Assembly: GCA_003501375.1 (NCBI GenBank) | Contig: DNPO01000240.1 | Coordinates: forward strand, 4,716 to 10,480 | Source: Candidatus Sumerlaeota bacterium | GTDB lineage: Bacteria; Sumerlaeota; Sumerlaeia; UBA8349 | Direction: 5' to 3' | Length of the DNA: 5,765 bases | Shown: one piece after another, positions 1 through 5,765 of the stretch | Position numbering within the stretch: position 1 is the stretch's first letter | Layout: each line of letters begins with the position of its first letter | Translations under genes and position numbers: made by a program | The notes under the pieces: model-generated | Database searches by the model: none | Seen by the model: the letters and a program-made list of their open reading frames with translations, nothing else | What the model was told of the DNA's origin: nothing

Positions 1-1052
1 CCATCAAATACCACAACGAGCCGCTTTCCAACGAGCCGGAAATTTGGAAAAGCGCGGTGGAACAAACCACCGCGCTTTTAAAAGACGCTTCGCTGTCTCT
101 TCAACGTGAAATCCGCGAATACAACGTGGACATTTTGCTCAACCGTTTGAATGACCAGCCAGCGACATTTGTCATCTATGCGGATCTCCTAAAAACTTTT
201 CCCCAAACCTGGTATGCCAAATCCTTGGTGGATACCGCGTTGCGGATGCGCCCCCTGCCAGACCCCGCACCGTTGGTGGATTATCTGAGGGCAAATCCCA
301 ACGAGGTTAAAAACATACAATTGCAAAAAGGATTGGGGTACTGGTACTGGGAATTGGGCAAAACCTCCGAGTCGTTGCAAATTTTTCGGCCCCTGCTGAT
401 GCAATCCGGTCAATTGGGCTTCCCTTGGTCCGCTCCGTGGGCTCCACAAAACAGTGCGGAAATTATAGCGCTGCGGGAGGAAATTAAAACACAACATCCG
501 CAGTTATTTGCCCAACTGGGCTTGGTGAAAACGCCGGATACCGTTATCCCCACCGATTGCCAAATTGTGCTGACCAATGAAAAAAAGATAACCCGCTATC
601 CAACCAGTGGAGCCAACAGTAAAGATTCGGTAATTGTTACGGAACAAGCCCGCTTAACCATTCCAGCCCCACTGGCGCTGGCTGGAGTACGCCTGAACAG
701 CAATGCTCCGGTCAGCACATTGAGTCCGCCGGCTTTTCTGCATTCCACATCGGGTACATGGACAGCCGTGTGGCGTTCTCTTAACCCTTTCTGGTTGGAT
801 GCTAACCAAAACGATTGGAGCATCAGTTTGCAAACGCTATCTCGTCCAGCAAACTTCGCTGATCCGTTATCCAGCGGACAGAGCGAAACAAGTTGTGCCA
901 TGGAGCATATTGCAAACACTTGGGTTTTGCGCGATCCCGTTCACGGGTTTTCGTTTGAAATCACCCCCCCAGCGGATTTCCCCACTTCAAGCACTCTGAG
1001 CGGGCGTATTGTCCAGCGAACGCAGTACATCCAGGAAGGAAGCGCCCGGTAA
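1..1052 (+). CDS. Unrecognised protein coupled to a glycoside hydrolase, 5' partial
   Basis: The frame is open from the first complete codon (position 3) to TAA at 1050-1052, and its protein-like sequence continues before the GTG at 57. The true start is therefore probably upstream of the window and GTG 57 is not a convincing start. About 350 codons are visible. The first half (to about position 530) looks alpha-helical; a stretch near 340-400 (GYWYWELGKTSESLQIF) resembles a TPR-like helix pair with small residues at the turns. The second half is rich in S, T, P, N and W and reads as beta-sandwich-like, with no membrane segment. I do not recognise the family and see no catalytic motif. The stop overlaps the next start (TAATG), so it is cotranslated with the secreted glycoside hydrolase. 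A role in handling the same glycan, such as binding or scaffolding, is inference only. Confidence is high that the gene is real and low for any function. Confidence 0.85.
   Translation, partial: IKYHNEPLSNEPEIWKSAVEQTTALLKDASLSLQREIREYNVDILLNRLNDQPATFVIYADLLKTFPQTWYAKSLVDTALRMRPLPDPAPLVDYLRANPNEVKNIQLQKGLGYWYWELGKTSESLQIFRPLLMQSGQLGFPWSAPWAPQNSAEIIALREEIKTQHPQLFAQLGLVKTPDTVIPTDCQIVLTNEKKITRYPTSGANSKDSVIVTEQARLTIPAPLALAGVRLNSNAPVSTLSPPAFLHSTSGTWTAVWRSLNPFWLDANQNDWSISLQTLSRPANFADPLSSGQSETSCAMEHIANTWVLRDPVHGFSFEITPPADFPTSSTLSGRIVQRTQYIQEGSAR
1033..1042 (+). promoter_or_regulatory. Ribosome binding site of the glycoside hydrolase gene
   Basis: AGGAAGGAAG is a purine-rich Shine-Dalgarno lying 9 bases before ATG 1052, inside the last codons of the upstream gene. 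It supports ATG 1052 rather than the second in-frame ATG at 1067, which would be about 24 bases away. With the TAATG stop/start overlap it allows both independent initiation and reinitiation by ribosomes finishing the upstream gene. Confidence 0.75.
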
Positions 1053-3445
1053 TGTATTCAAGAGTCATGCGGTTATTTTGTACCATTTTGTTCCTCCTTG
1101 CATTTACCTGTTCCGCCCACGCGGCAACGGGAGAGCATTGCTTCCAAGTGGACAAGGGGATACAAAGCGGCTGGCAGCCAGACCCTTACCTGTCTGATCT
1201 GCCTTCTCCTCTGCGTTCAGAATCCTCCCGCGCCCACAATACCAATTTAATTATCCCGGCGAAGTTCCCCGCCCCCGTTGGCGTTTTCCGCTACACGGAA
1301 GCAGAACAATCTGTTTGGGAAAAAGCGAAAATGATTCGCGTCACGCTATATGTGCCACGCGAGGCTGGCCCCTACCCCTCCGCCGCGTTGGTTGCCAGCC
1401 ACCCGCTCTGGGGATGGTTCCAGACTCAACCCACGCGTTTGCTCAAAACGGGTGAGTGGAATACCATCTACTGGTCGTTGGATGGCGATTGCGCTGACTG
1501 GATTTCTACAGACGGCAAGATTGCGTGGAACGACGATCTGCGTTCCCAACTCGACCGCATCGGACTCCGCATTTATGCCGATCCCACAACGCAAACCCTT
1601 CCGGTTAACGCTGATTTGTCCGACGAATTTACCAAGCCCGAATTCCGGCTTGCTGAATTTGCCCTGACTGGTCTGAATGATCCTCAGCCCCCGCTCGAAA
1701 TCCAGAAGTTTGAAATGACATCGCAACAAGCGCTTCAGGGAAAACGTACGGAATTCTCCTTCCGTCTCTCCCGAGGATACAGCAATCCTTTCGATCCTGA
1801 AAATATTGCCGTGGATGCGTCCTTCACCTCGCCCGAGGGGAAGACCATGCGGATGCCTGCGTTCTACAGCCAGGATTTTACTCGTTCACGGCTCGCAGAT
1901 GAGAGTGAGCATTGCGAACCGGTGGGGCGTGCCAACTGGAAATTGCGCTTTAATGCCCCCACACCGGGAAACTGGCAGTATCGGATCACCGCCCGGGATA
2001 ATCAGGGGGGAGTTTTTGAAGGAACAACGCAAACTCTTGCCGTTGCACCATCTGCTTTTCGTGGATTCCTCCGGGTTGACCCGAAGGATAACCGATATTT
2101 TTCCTTTACCAATGGGGAATTTTTCTACCCGACAGGGTTAATTGTACGTTCCCCATCTGATACGCGAAAACTATGTGCTTCAGTGGACACGCCCGATGAG
2201 GAAAAAAACGGGACATACGCATACGACAAATATTTTAAAAGCATGGCTGCGTCCGGTATCAACTTCAGCCGAGTCTGGATGTCCGCTTGGTGGACAGCAC
2301 TCGAATGGACTCACGGCTACCGTTCTGACTATGCTGGCATTGGTCGTTACAGCCTTTTAAATGCTTGGCGCATGGATTATGTACTCGACTTGGCCGATTC
2401 CCTCGGTATCTATGTGGACGTAACGCTACACAACCACGGTCAGTTCCGGGCCAGTGAATTTGATGCGGAATGGTACGACAACCCATATTATCTTGGACAA
2501 GGTGGAGTGGTGGAACAGCCGCAGGATTTCTGGACTAGCCCCGAAGCCAAGAAAATCGTCAAAAAACGCCTCCGCTATATCGTGGCGCGCTGGGGAAGCA
2601 ATTCCAATATTGCGTGGTGGGAACTTTGCAACGAGGTGGATCTGAGCGCACAATACAGTTCACCTAATATTCGTGCCTGGCATGAAGAAATGGCCCGTTA
2701 CATCAAATCCATTGACCCGGCACAACACATCATTTCCACGCACTTCACATCGGGGAGATGTGATCCCAGTGTACAGAATCTTCCTGAAATCGAAGTGGCG
2801 CAATCCACAGCTTACGAATCCGATATGCCGGGACGCTTGATCAAACTCTATACGGACCACGCTATTTTCCCCAAACCCGTCTATAACAATGAGTTTGGCG
2901 TTGGCGCCAGCCACGAAGAAATCATGCACAATCTGCATGGCGGACTCTGGGCTTCCACCGTCATGCCATTCTGCGGCACTGCACTCTTCTGGTGGTGGCC
3001 CTATGTGCAGGAAAAAGATCAGTATTATCAATACGTCAACATCATCCGCTTCCGGGCTGACGAAGACCTACGAGGGAAAAATTACCAACCCGTCCGTGCC
3101 ATTGTTCCCGCTCAGGAAAATCTCCCGGCTGAAACACGCGTTTTAGAAGCAATGGGTATGCAAAGCGAAACATCGGCCCGCCTTTGGATATATGACCCGC
3201 GCATCTACCGTGTGGGAAAAGGGAATCAGACGGTTCGCCCTATTATTCGCGCCATTCCCGAAGCACGTGTGCTGGTGGACGGGTTAAAACCGGGCAAGTA
3301 CCATGTTGTTTTCTGGGATACGTGGAAGGGTGAACCACTGAAAAATGCCGGGGGTGTTGTAGAAGCCAAGGGTGACACATTGGAAATTTCCACCCCGGGT
3401 TTTGAACGTGATATCGCCTGCAAAATTGACTGCATTACCCAATAA
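1052..3445 (+). CDS. Secreted multidomain glycoside hydrolase (DUF5060 module plus GH-A-like TIM barrel)
   Basis: A 797-residue exported enzyme predicted to cleave a glycosidic bond in an extracellular or periplasmic polysaccharide; the substrate cannot be read from sequence. Residues 1-24 form a signal peptide (R4/R7, hydrophobic core 8-20, probable signal peptidase I site AHA-A after 24). Residues about 40-205 look like a galactose-binding-type jelly roll (GEWNTIYWSLDGD near 134, IGLRIYAD, FRLAEFALTGL). Residues about 214-330 match the DUF5060 Ig-like pattern (NPFD, PEGK, PAFYSQDFTR, GNWQYR). The barrel begins near G338 (GFLRVDP). H460-N461-H462 lies at an expected conserved active-site strand, E528 in WELCNEVD is the likely acid/base, and E614 in YNNEFGVG the likely nucleophile, with WWWP at 647-650 lining the site. 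The last ~100 residues are a small beta domain (GLKPGKYHVVFWDTW from 744), as often follows such barrels. Both glutamates are intact, so a retaining mechanism is expected from clan GH-A. The exact GH family is uncertain. It is translationally coupled to the gene upstream. Confidence 0.9.
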   Translation: MYSRVMRLFCTILFLLAFTCSAHAATGEHCFQVDKGIQSGWQPDPYLSDLPSPLRSESSRAHNTNLIIPAKFPAPVGVFRYTEAEQSVWEKAKMIRVTLYVPREAGPYPSAALVASHPLWGWFQTQPTRLLKTGEWNTIYWSLDGDCADWISTDGKIAWNDDLRSQLDRIGLRIYADPTTQTLPVNADLSDEFTKPEFRLAEFALTGLNDPQPPLEIQKFEMTSQQALQGKRTEFSFRLSRGYSNPFDPENIAVDASFTSPEGKTMRMPAFYSQDFTRSRLADESEHCEPVGRANWKLRFNAPTPGNWQYRITARDNQGGVFEGTTQTLAVAPSAFRGFLRVDPKDNRYFSFTNGEFFYPTGLIVRSPSDTRKLCASVDTPDEEKNGTYAYDKYFKSMAASGINFSRVWMSAWWTALEWTHGYRSDYAGIGRYSLLNAWRMDYVLDLADSLGIYVDVTLHNHGQFRASEFDAEWYDNPYYLGQGGVVEQPQDFWTSPEAKKIVKKRLRYIVARWGSNSNIAWWELCNEVDLSAQYSSPNIRAWHEEMARYIKSIDPAQHIISTHFTSGRCDPSVQNLPEIEVAQSTAYESDMPGRLIKLYTDHAIFPKPVYNNEFGVGASHEEIMHNLHGGLWASTVMPFCGTALFWWWPYVQEKDQYYQYVNIIRFRADEDLRGKNYQPVRAIVPAQENLPAETRVLEAMGMQSETSARLWIYDPRIYRVGKGNQTVRPIIRAIPEARVLVDGLKPGKYHVVFWDTWKGEPLKNAGGVVEAKGDTLEISTPGFERDIACKIDCITQ

Positions 3446-3456
3446 AATATAAAGAT

Positions 3457-3666
3457 GACCACGAAACACGCGAAAAATTCTTGAACTGTTTTTACCTCAA
3501 TCCTTCATGTCAAAAAACAATTAACCGCAAAGAACACAGAGGGCACAAAAAAAGAGAGTCGTATTTTTGTCACCCATCTTTAACCAATTCCTTCCTAAAT
3601 CTTTGTGTTCTTTGCGTTCTCTGTGGCTATTGTTGGGGAGATGCAGGATTAGGGGTTTTCGTGGTC
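3457..3666. repeat. Nested imperfect inverted repeat, dispersed-repeat type, in a non-coding gap
   Basis: The 329-base gap between the hydrolase stop and the next start holds this element. The outer arms are GACCACGAAA (3457-3466) and its exact reverse complement TTTCGTGGTC (3657-3666). The inner arms are CGCAAAGAACACAGAG (3526-3541) and the complement of CTTTGTGTTCTTTGCG (3601-3616), matching at 15 of 16 bases. The right inner arm is itself a 9-base periodicity: CTTTGTGTT, CTTTGCGTT, CTCTGTGGC (3601-3627). Similar arrays are known as dispersed intergenic repeats in several bacterial phyla and give spurious translations such as LCVLCVLCG, which occurs here. Function is unknown; it might fold in RNA and protect the hydrolase transcript's 3' end. 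I see no G+C-rich hairpin with a U-tract in the gap, so no clear intrinsic terminator. Confidence 0.75.
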
Positions 3667-3704
3667 AAATCGGGCTGGTGCTTTTATTTCCCCGCGAAAA
3701 TCAT

Positions 3705-3733
3705 TTGCCACCGCTTCCCGTTCCCGGTAGGAT
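3705..3733 (+). promoter_or_regulatory. Predicted sigma70-type promoter for the glycosyltransferase-murI unit
   Basis: TTGCCA at 3705-3710 (5 of 6 to TTGACA) is followed after exactly 17 bases by TAGGAT at 3728-3733 (4 of 6 to TATAAT). A transcript would start near 3740, giving a leader of about 35 bases before ATG 3775. It sits downstream of the repeat element and is well placed to drive the glycosyltransferase, murI and possibly the last gene. This is a motif match only. Confidence 0.5.
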
Positions 3734-3741
3734 ATTGGCGC

Positions 3742-3761
3742 GTGAGTGAATGAACACTCGC
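3742..3761 (+). promoter_or_regulatory. Small hairpin in the leader of the glycosyltransferase gene
   Basis: Seven pairs, including one G-T wobble, can form between GTGAGTG (3742-3748) and CACTCGC (3755-3761) around a six-base loop (AATGAA). The hairpin would sit at the very 5' end of a transcript from the predicted promoter and ends 13 bases before ATG 3775, just upstream of the weak purine stretch AAAAGAAAG (3762-3770) that serves as ribosome binding site. A role in transcript stability or in exposing the binding site is possible but unproven. Confidence 0.3.
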
Positions 3762-3774
3762 AAAAGAAAGCACC

Positions 3775-4665
3775 ATGTCCTCCGAACCCACTGTCCCTAT
3801 TTCCCTCAGTTTGGTTATCCCACTTTACAACGAAGTGGACAGTATCGCCCAAACCCTGCACGATGCGTGTGAGGCGTTACAATCGACGGGCGCTGCGACA
3901 GAAATTATCGTGGTAGACGACGGTTCGACCGACGGCAGTGCGCAAGCCGTGGAAGAGACTGGCTTGCCCGTTCGCGTAATTCGACATGAGTCCAACCGCG
4001 GATACGGTGCTGCGTTGAAAACCGGCATCGCCGCTGCGTGTTATGAATACGTAGCCATTGTGGATGCGGACGGCAGTTACCCCGTGCGCGAACTGCCTAA
4101 TCTCATGCAAGCCGCGCCCGACCACGCAATGGTGGTGGGGGAACGTATCCAGTACAGTCACTACTCTTCGTCGGCACGAAACCTGGGTAAAGCCATTTTA
4201 GTGCCGCTTGCCAACTACCTTTCCGGCATAAAAATTCCCGATATCAACAGCGGTATGCGCATCATGCGCAAAGACCTGGTGGAGCGTTACTGGCCCCTGC
4301 TGCCTGATACGTTTTCCTTCACTACCACCATCACGCTGTCGCTTCTGTGCGCCGGATGGAACGTACGCTACCTGCCTATTCAGTATGCGAAGCGCGAAGG
4401 CCATTCGAAAATAAAGCCCGTGCGTGACATGATCCGCTTTGTGATCCTGATCGTTCGCACGAGTACCTATTTCCGCCCGCTTAAAGTATATCTCCCCATC
4501 GGTTTTGGGTTTATTTTCATAGCGCTCGCTCTTCTACTGGTGCGTGTGTTCTATGGACACGTTCTTAATATTACTACGCTCTTCTTCTTCATTGCCGGAC
4601 TTCAGTCCATCCTGGTCGGCGTTTTGGCCGACCTCATTCTTAAACTTCTAGGAACTCGAAAATAA
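3775..4665 (+). CDS. Family 2 glycosyltransferase, DPM1/GtrB-like, membrane-anchored
   Basis: A 296-residue GT-A fold glycosyltransferase likely to move a sugar from a nucleotide donor to a polyprenyl phosphate at the cytoplasmic face of the inner membrane, as in the DPM1/GtrB/ArnC group. Visible motifs are the N-terminal strand LSLVIPLYNE (11-20), the nucleotide-binding VDDGSTDGS (47-55), the metal-binding D97-A-D99 in VDADGSYP, the DINSGMRIMRKD acceptor-side motif (156-167), and the R207-x-G-x-S-K212 motif typical of DPM1-like enzymes. Two hydrophobic helices follow, about 241-260 and 266-291, as in GtrB, ending in a basic tail. Length is near the usual 300-320. ATG 3775 is chosen because the GT2 fold begins within ten residues, although its ribosome binding site (AAAAGAAAG) is weak. 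It ends 62 bases before the murI ATG in the same direction, so cotranscription is likely. Donor and acceptor cannot be told from sequence. Confidence 0.92.
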   Translation: MSSEPTVPISLSLVIPLYNEVDSIAQTLHDACEALQSTGAATEIIVVDDGSTDGSAQAVEETGLPVRVIRHESNRGYGAALKTGIAAACYEYVAIVDADGSYPVRELPNLMQAAPDHAMVVGERIQYSHYSSSARNLGKAILVPLANYLSGIKIPDINSGMRIMRKDLVERYWPLLPDTFSFTTTITLSLLCAGWNVRYLPIQYAKREGHSKIKPVRDMIRFVILIVRTSTYFRPLKVYLPIGFGFIFIALALLLVRVFYGHVLNITTLFFFIAGLQSILVGVLADLILKLLGTRK

Positions 4666-4670
4666 CGGAC

Positions 4671-4696
4671 AAAGGAGTTAGGGGCTATGTTTTTTT
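4671..4696 (+). promoter_or_regulatory. Strong Shine-Dalgarno next to an out-of-frame ATG and a run of seven T
   Basis: AAAGGAG (4671-4677) stands 9 bases before ATG 4687, which is followed by seven T (4690-4696). This ATG is not in the murI frame: it opens an 84-codon frame, closing with TGA at 4939-4941, whose translation (rich in P, S and T) looks like a shadow of murI. Going from this start into murI needs a one-base backward shift. One extra T would give a start 14 codons upstream of ATG 4728 in frame with murI. The strong site may therefore be the remnant or true initiation signal for murI. Confidence 0.6.
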
Positions 4697-4727
4697 CACC
4701 CCTCATCCTGCCGTCCTCATTCCTCTC

Positions 4728-5582
4728 ATGTGCTCTCCCAACAACAACCCCATCGGTATTTTTGACTCCGGTCTCGGTGGACTCACCGTTGCCCGTGCCA
4801 TTCGTAACGCCTTCCCCAACGAAGCAATCTGCTATCTGGGCGACACCGCCCGCGTGCCCTACGGCTCCAAATCGCCCGACACCGTTAAACGCTATGCCCG
4901 CGAAGACATCGCATTTCTCCTGTCGCGTAACGTCAAAGTGATCGTCGCCGCCTGCAACACCGTGTCTGCCGCTGCACTACCCGAACTGATCAACTGCTAC
5001 CCCGTGCCCGTGCTCGGCGTGGTGGAAATTGGCGCAGAAACAGCGCTGGAAGACGCTCCGAAAAAAATCGGCATCATCGGCACCGAAACCACCGTTCGTA
5101 GTCAAGCGTATGTTCGCGCCATTCTCAAACGTTCCCCTGAAACAGAAGTTGTTCAGAAGGCCTGTCCCCTGTTAGTGCCACTCATCGAGGAAGGCTGGTT
5201 CGAGCATGATGTCACTCGTATGGTAATTGAAGAATATCTTGCCCCCATGCGCGACTCTGGGGTCAACTCGTTAATTCTCGGTTGCACACACTACCCACTG
5301 ATTCGTCCGATGTTGCAGGACTTCTTCGGGCCATCCGTTCGCACGGTCGATTCCGCCGATGCGATGGTGCATGCACTCAACACCGCGTTCAACAGCAATC
5401 AGATTGGGCGCGCCAATACCAATAACTCCGCCGCATCGCTCTATTATGTGACTGACCGCGGCACACATTTCAGCAAACTTCTCGCGGCCTTCATGGGCGA
5501 GAATGATCTACCCGTGGAGCAAATACGTTGCGACGAACTCACCCTTGCGTTAGAAAAACGCGAAGCGGAAAGTAAAAAATAA
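4728..5582 (+). CDS. murI: Glutamate racemase
   Basis: Cytoplasmic, cofactor-independent racemase converting L-glutamate to D-glutamate for the peptidoglycan stem peptide. At 284 residues it has normal family length. Hallmarks are all present: IGIFDSGLGGLTV (9-21) with the D13-S14 substrate-binding pair, GDTARVPYGS, the first catalytic cysteine C76 in VAACNTVSA, and the second, C186, in LGCTHYPL followed by H188. Both half-sites of the two-base mechanism are therefore intact. ATG 4728 is preferred because IGIFDSGLGG usually begins within about ten residues of the family's start. However, the bases before it (CCGTCCTCATTCCTCTC) are pyrimidine-rich and hold no Shine-Dalgarno. The strong one upstream serves ATG 4687 in another frame. 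It follows the glycosyltransferase by 62 bases and is likely transcribed with it. The product is certain; the exact start is not. Confidence 0.96.
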   Translation: MCSPNNNPIGIFDSGLGGLTVARAIRNAFPNEAICYLGDTARVPYGSKSPDTVKRYAREDIAFLLSRNVKVIVAACNTVSAAALPELINCYPVPVLGVVEIGAETALEDAPKKIGIIGTETTVRSQAYVRAILKRSPETEVVQKACPLLVPLIEEGWFEHDVTRMVIEEYLAPMRDSGVNSLILGCTHYPLIRPMLQDFFGPSVRTVDSADAMVHALNTAFNSNQIGRANTNNSAASLYYVTDRGTHFSKLLAAFMGENDLPVEQIRCDELTLALEKREAESKK

Positions 5583-5627
5583 TCCCCGACAAACCGACGG
5601 ACAGATCGATCAACTCTGCCCGATCAA

Positions 5628-5634
5628 TAGGAAA
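5628..5634 (+). promoter_or_regulatory. Ribosome binding site of the last gene
   Basis: TAGGAAA lies three bases before ATG 5638, with the AGGA core about six bases away. It supports ATG 5638 as a real start for the gene leaving the window. The 55-base gap after murI (5583-5637) shows no terminator; it holds a seven-base direct repeat CGATCAA (5607-5613 and 5621-5627) and short potential pairing between GATCG (5604-5608) and CGATC (5621-5625), both probably chance. Confidence 0.55.
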
Positions 5635-5637
5635 TAC

Positions 5638-5765
5638 ATGCACCTGATTCCCCCCATTGCCAACGCCACACCCCTTCCGCCCCTGCCGGTTGCCGATGAT
5701 TTTATTGACGACTATGACCTGACCGAGCCGCTCAATATCGAGCAAATCTTTGGCATCAATGCGCC
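5638..5765 (+). CDS. Unrecognised protein, 3' partial (42 codons visible)
   Basis: The frame opens at ATG 5638 behind a credible ribosome binding site and stays open to the window edge. The visible N-terminus is proline-rich (PPIANATPLPPLPV), then acidic (ADDFIDDYDLTEP), then LNIEQIFGINA. It lacks a signal peptide or membrane segment, so a cytoplasmic protein is likely. The stretch ending IFGINA loosely resembles the segment just before the SAM-binding motif of TrmB-type tRNA (guanine-N7) methyltransferases, but the diagnostic motif would lie beyond the edge, so this is only a guess. It lies 55 bases after murI on the same strand and may share its transcript. Confidence 0.65.
   Translation, partial: MHLIPPIANATPLPPLPVADDFIDDYDLTEPLNIEQIFGINA

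Noticed and set aside
57..59. GTG as start of the first gene
   Set aside because: The frame is open and protein-like back to the window edge, so this is most likely an internal valine codon of a gene starting upstream.
189..497. Minus-strand open frames such as 189-497, 1346-1729 and 2660-3031
   Set aside because: All lie antisense within strong + strand genes, have no recognisable family or ribosome binding site, and arise from codon bias.
581..587. A_AAA_AAG heptamer in the first gene, the same as the dnaX -1 slippery site
   Set aside because: It is in the right phase, but a -1 shift meets a stop at 620-622 and I see no obvious stimulatory structure. The main frame continues normally, so chance in a Lys-rich stretch is likeliest.
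2203..2209. A_AAA_AAC slippery-type heptamer within the glycoside hydrolase gene
   Set aside because: Shifting would end translation within about ten codons in the middle of the barrel, and the zero-frame product is intact. Probably chance.
3481..3753. A 90-codon open frame across the intergenic gap (contains LCVLCVLCG)
   Set aside because: Its Cys-rich and Lys/Arg-rich parts are translations of the inverted-repeat arms, a well-known type of spurious frame. It has no ribosome binding site.
4687..4941. An 84-codon frame with a strong Shine-Dalgarno overlapping murI
   Set aside because: Most of it lies inside murI in another frame and its P/S/T-rich translation reflects murI codon bias. Only its start signal is of interest, reported as a finding.
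5604..5627. GATCG/CGATC pairing and CGATCAA direct repeat after murI
   Set aside because: The stem is only five pairs with a 12-base loop and no T-tract, and the repeat is seven bases. Neither exceeds what chance gives in such a gap.

Overview
The window carries five protein genes, all on the + strand, with no RNA genes, insertion sequences or CRISPR. No gene fixes the taxon. The mix of a secreted DUF5060-type multidomain glycoside hydrolase, a moderate GC content (judged by eye) and an intergenic inverted repeat built from CTTTG(T/C)GTT-like 9-mers suggests a Gram-negative polysaccharide degrader, perhaps of the PVC group (Verrucomicrobia, Lentisphaerae or Kiritimatiellota). That placement is an inference.

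Positions 1-3445 hold a two-gene translational unit. The 3' part of an unrecognised gene, entering from upstream, ends in TAATG, so its stop overlaps the start of a 797-residue exported glycoside hydrolase. The hydrolase reads as signal peptide, jelly-roll module, DUF5060 Ig-like module, clan GH-A-like TIM barrel (probable acid/base E528, nucleophile E614) and C-terminal beta domain. The upstream protein looks helical and then beta-rich, and may work with the hydrolase.

Positions 3446-3774 are non-coding. They contain a nested imperfect inverted repeat of a dispersed-repeat type, then a plausible sigma70-type promoter and a small leader hairpin before the next gene.

Positions 3775-5582 hold a DPM1/GtrB-like family 2 glycosyltransferase with two C-terminal membrane segments, followed by glutamate racemase (murI). 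Both are envelope functions: lipid-linked sugar transfer, and D-glutamate supply for peptidoglycan. The start of murI is odd. The family-conserved ATG has no Shine-Dalgarno, while a strong one lies upstream beside an out-of-frame ATG and a run of seven T. A final gene starts at 5638 with a good ribosome binding site and runs off the window; its 42 visible codons are not diagnostic.

I see no clear new defence or mobile system. The observations most worth a second look are the murI start, the nested repeat and the unknown protein coupled to the hydrolase.
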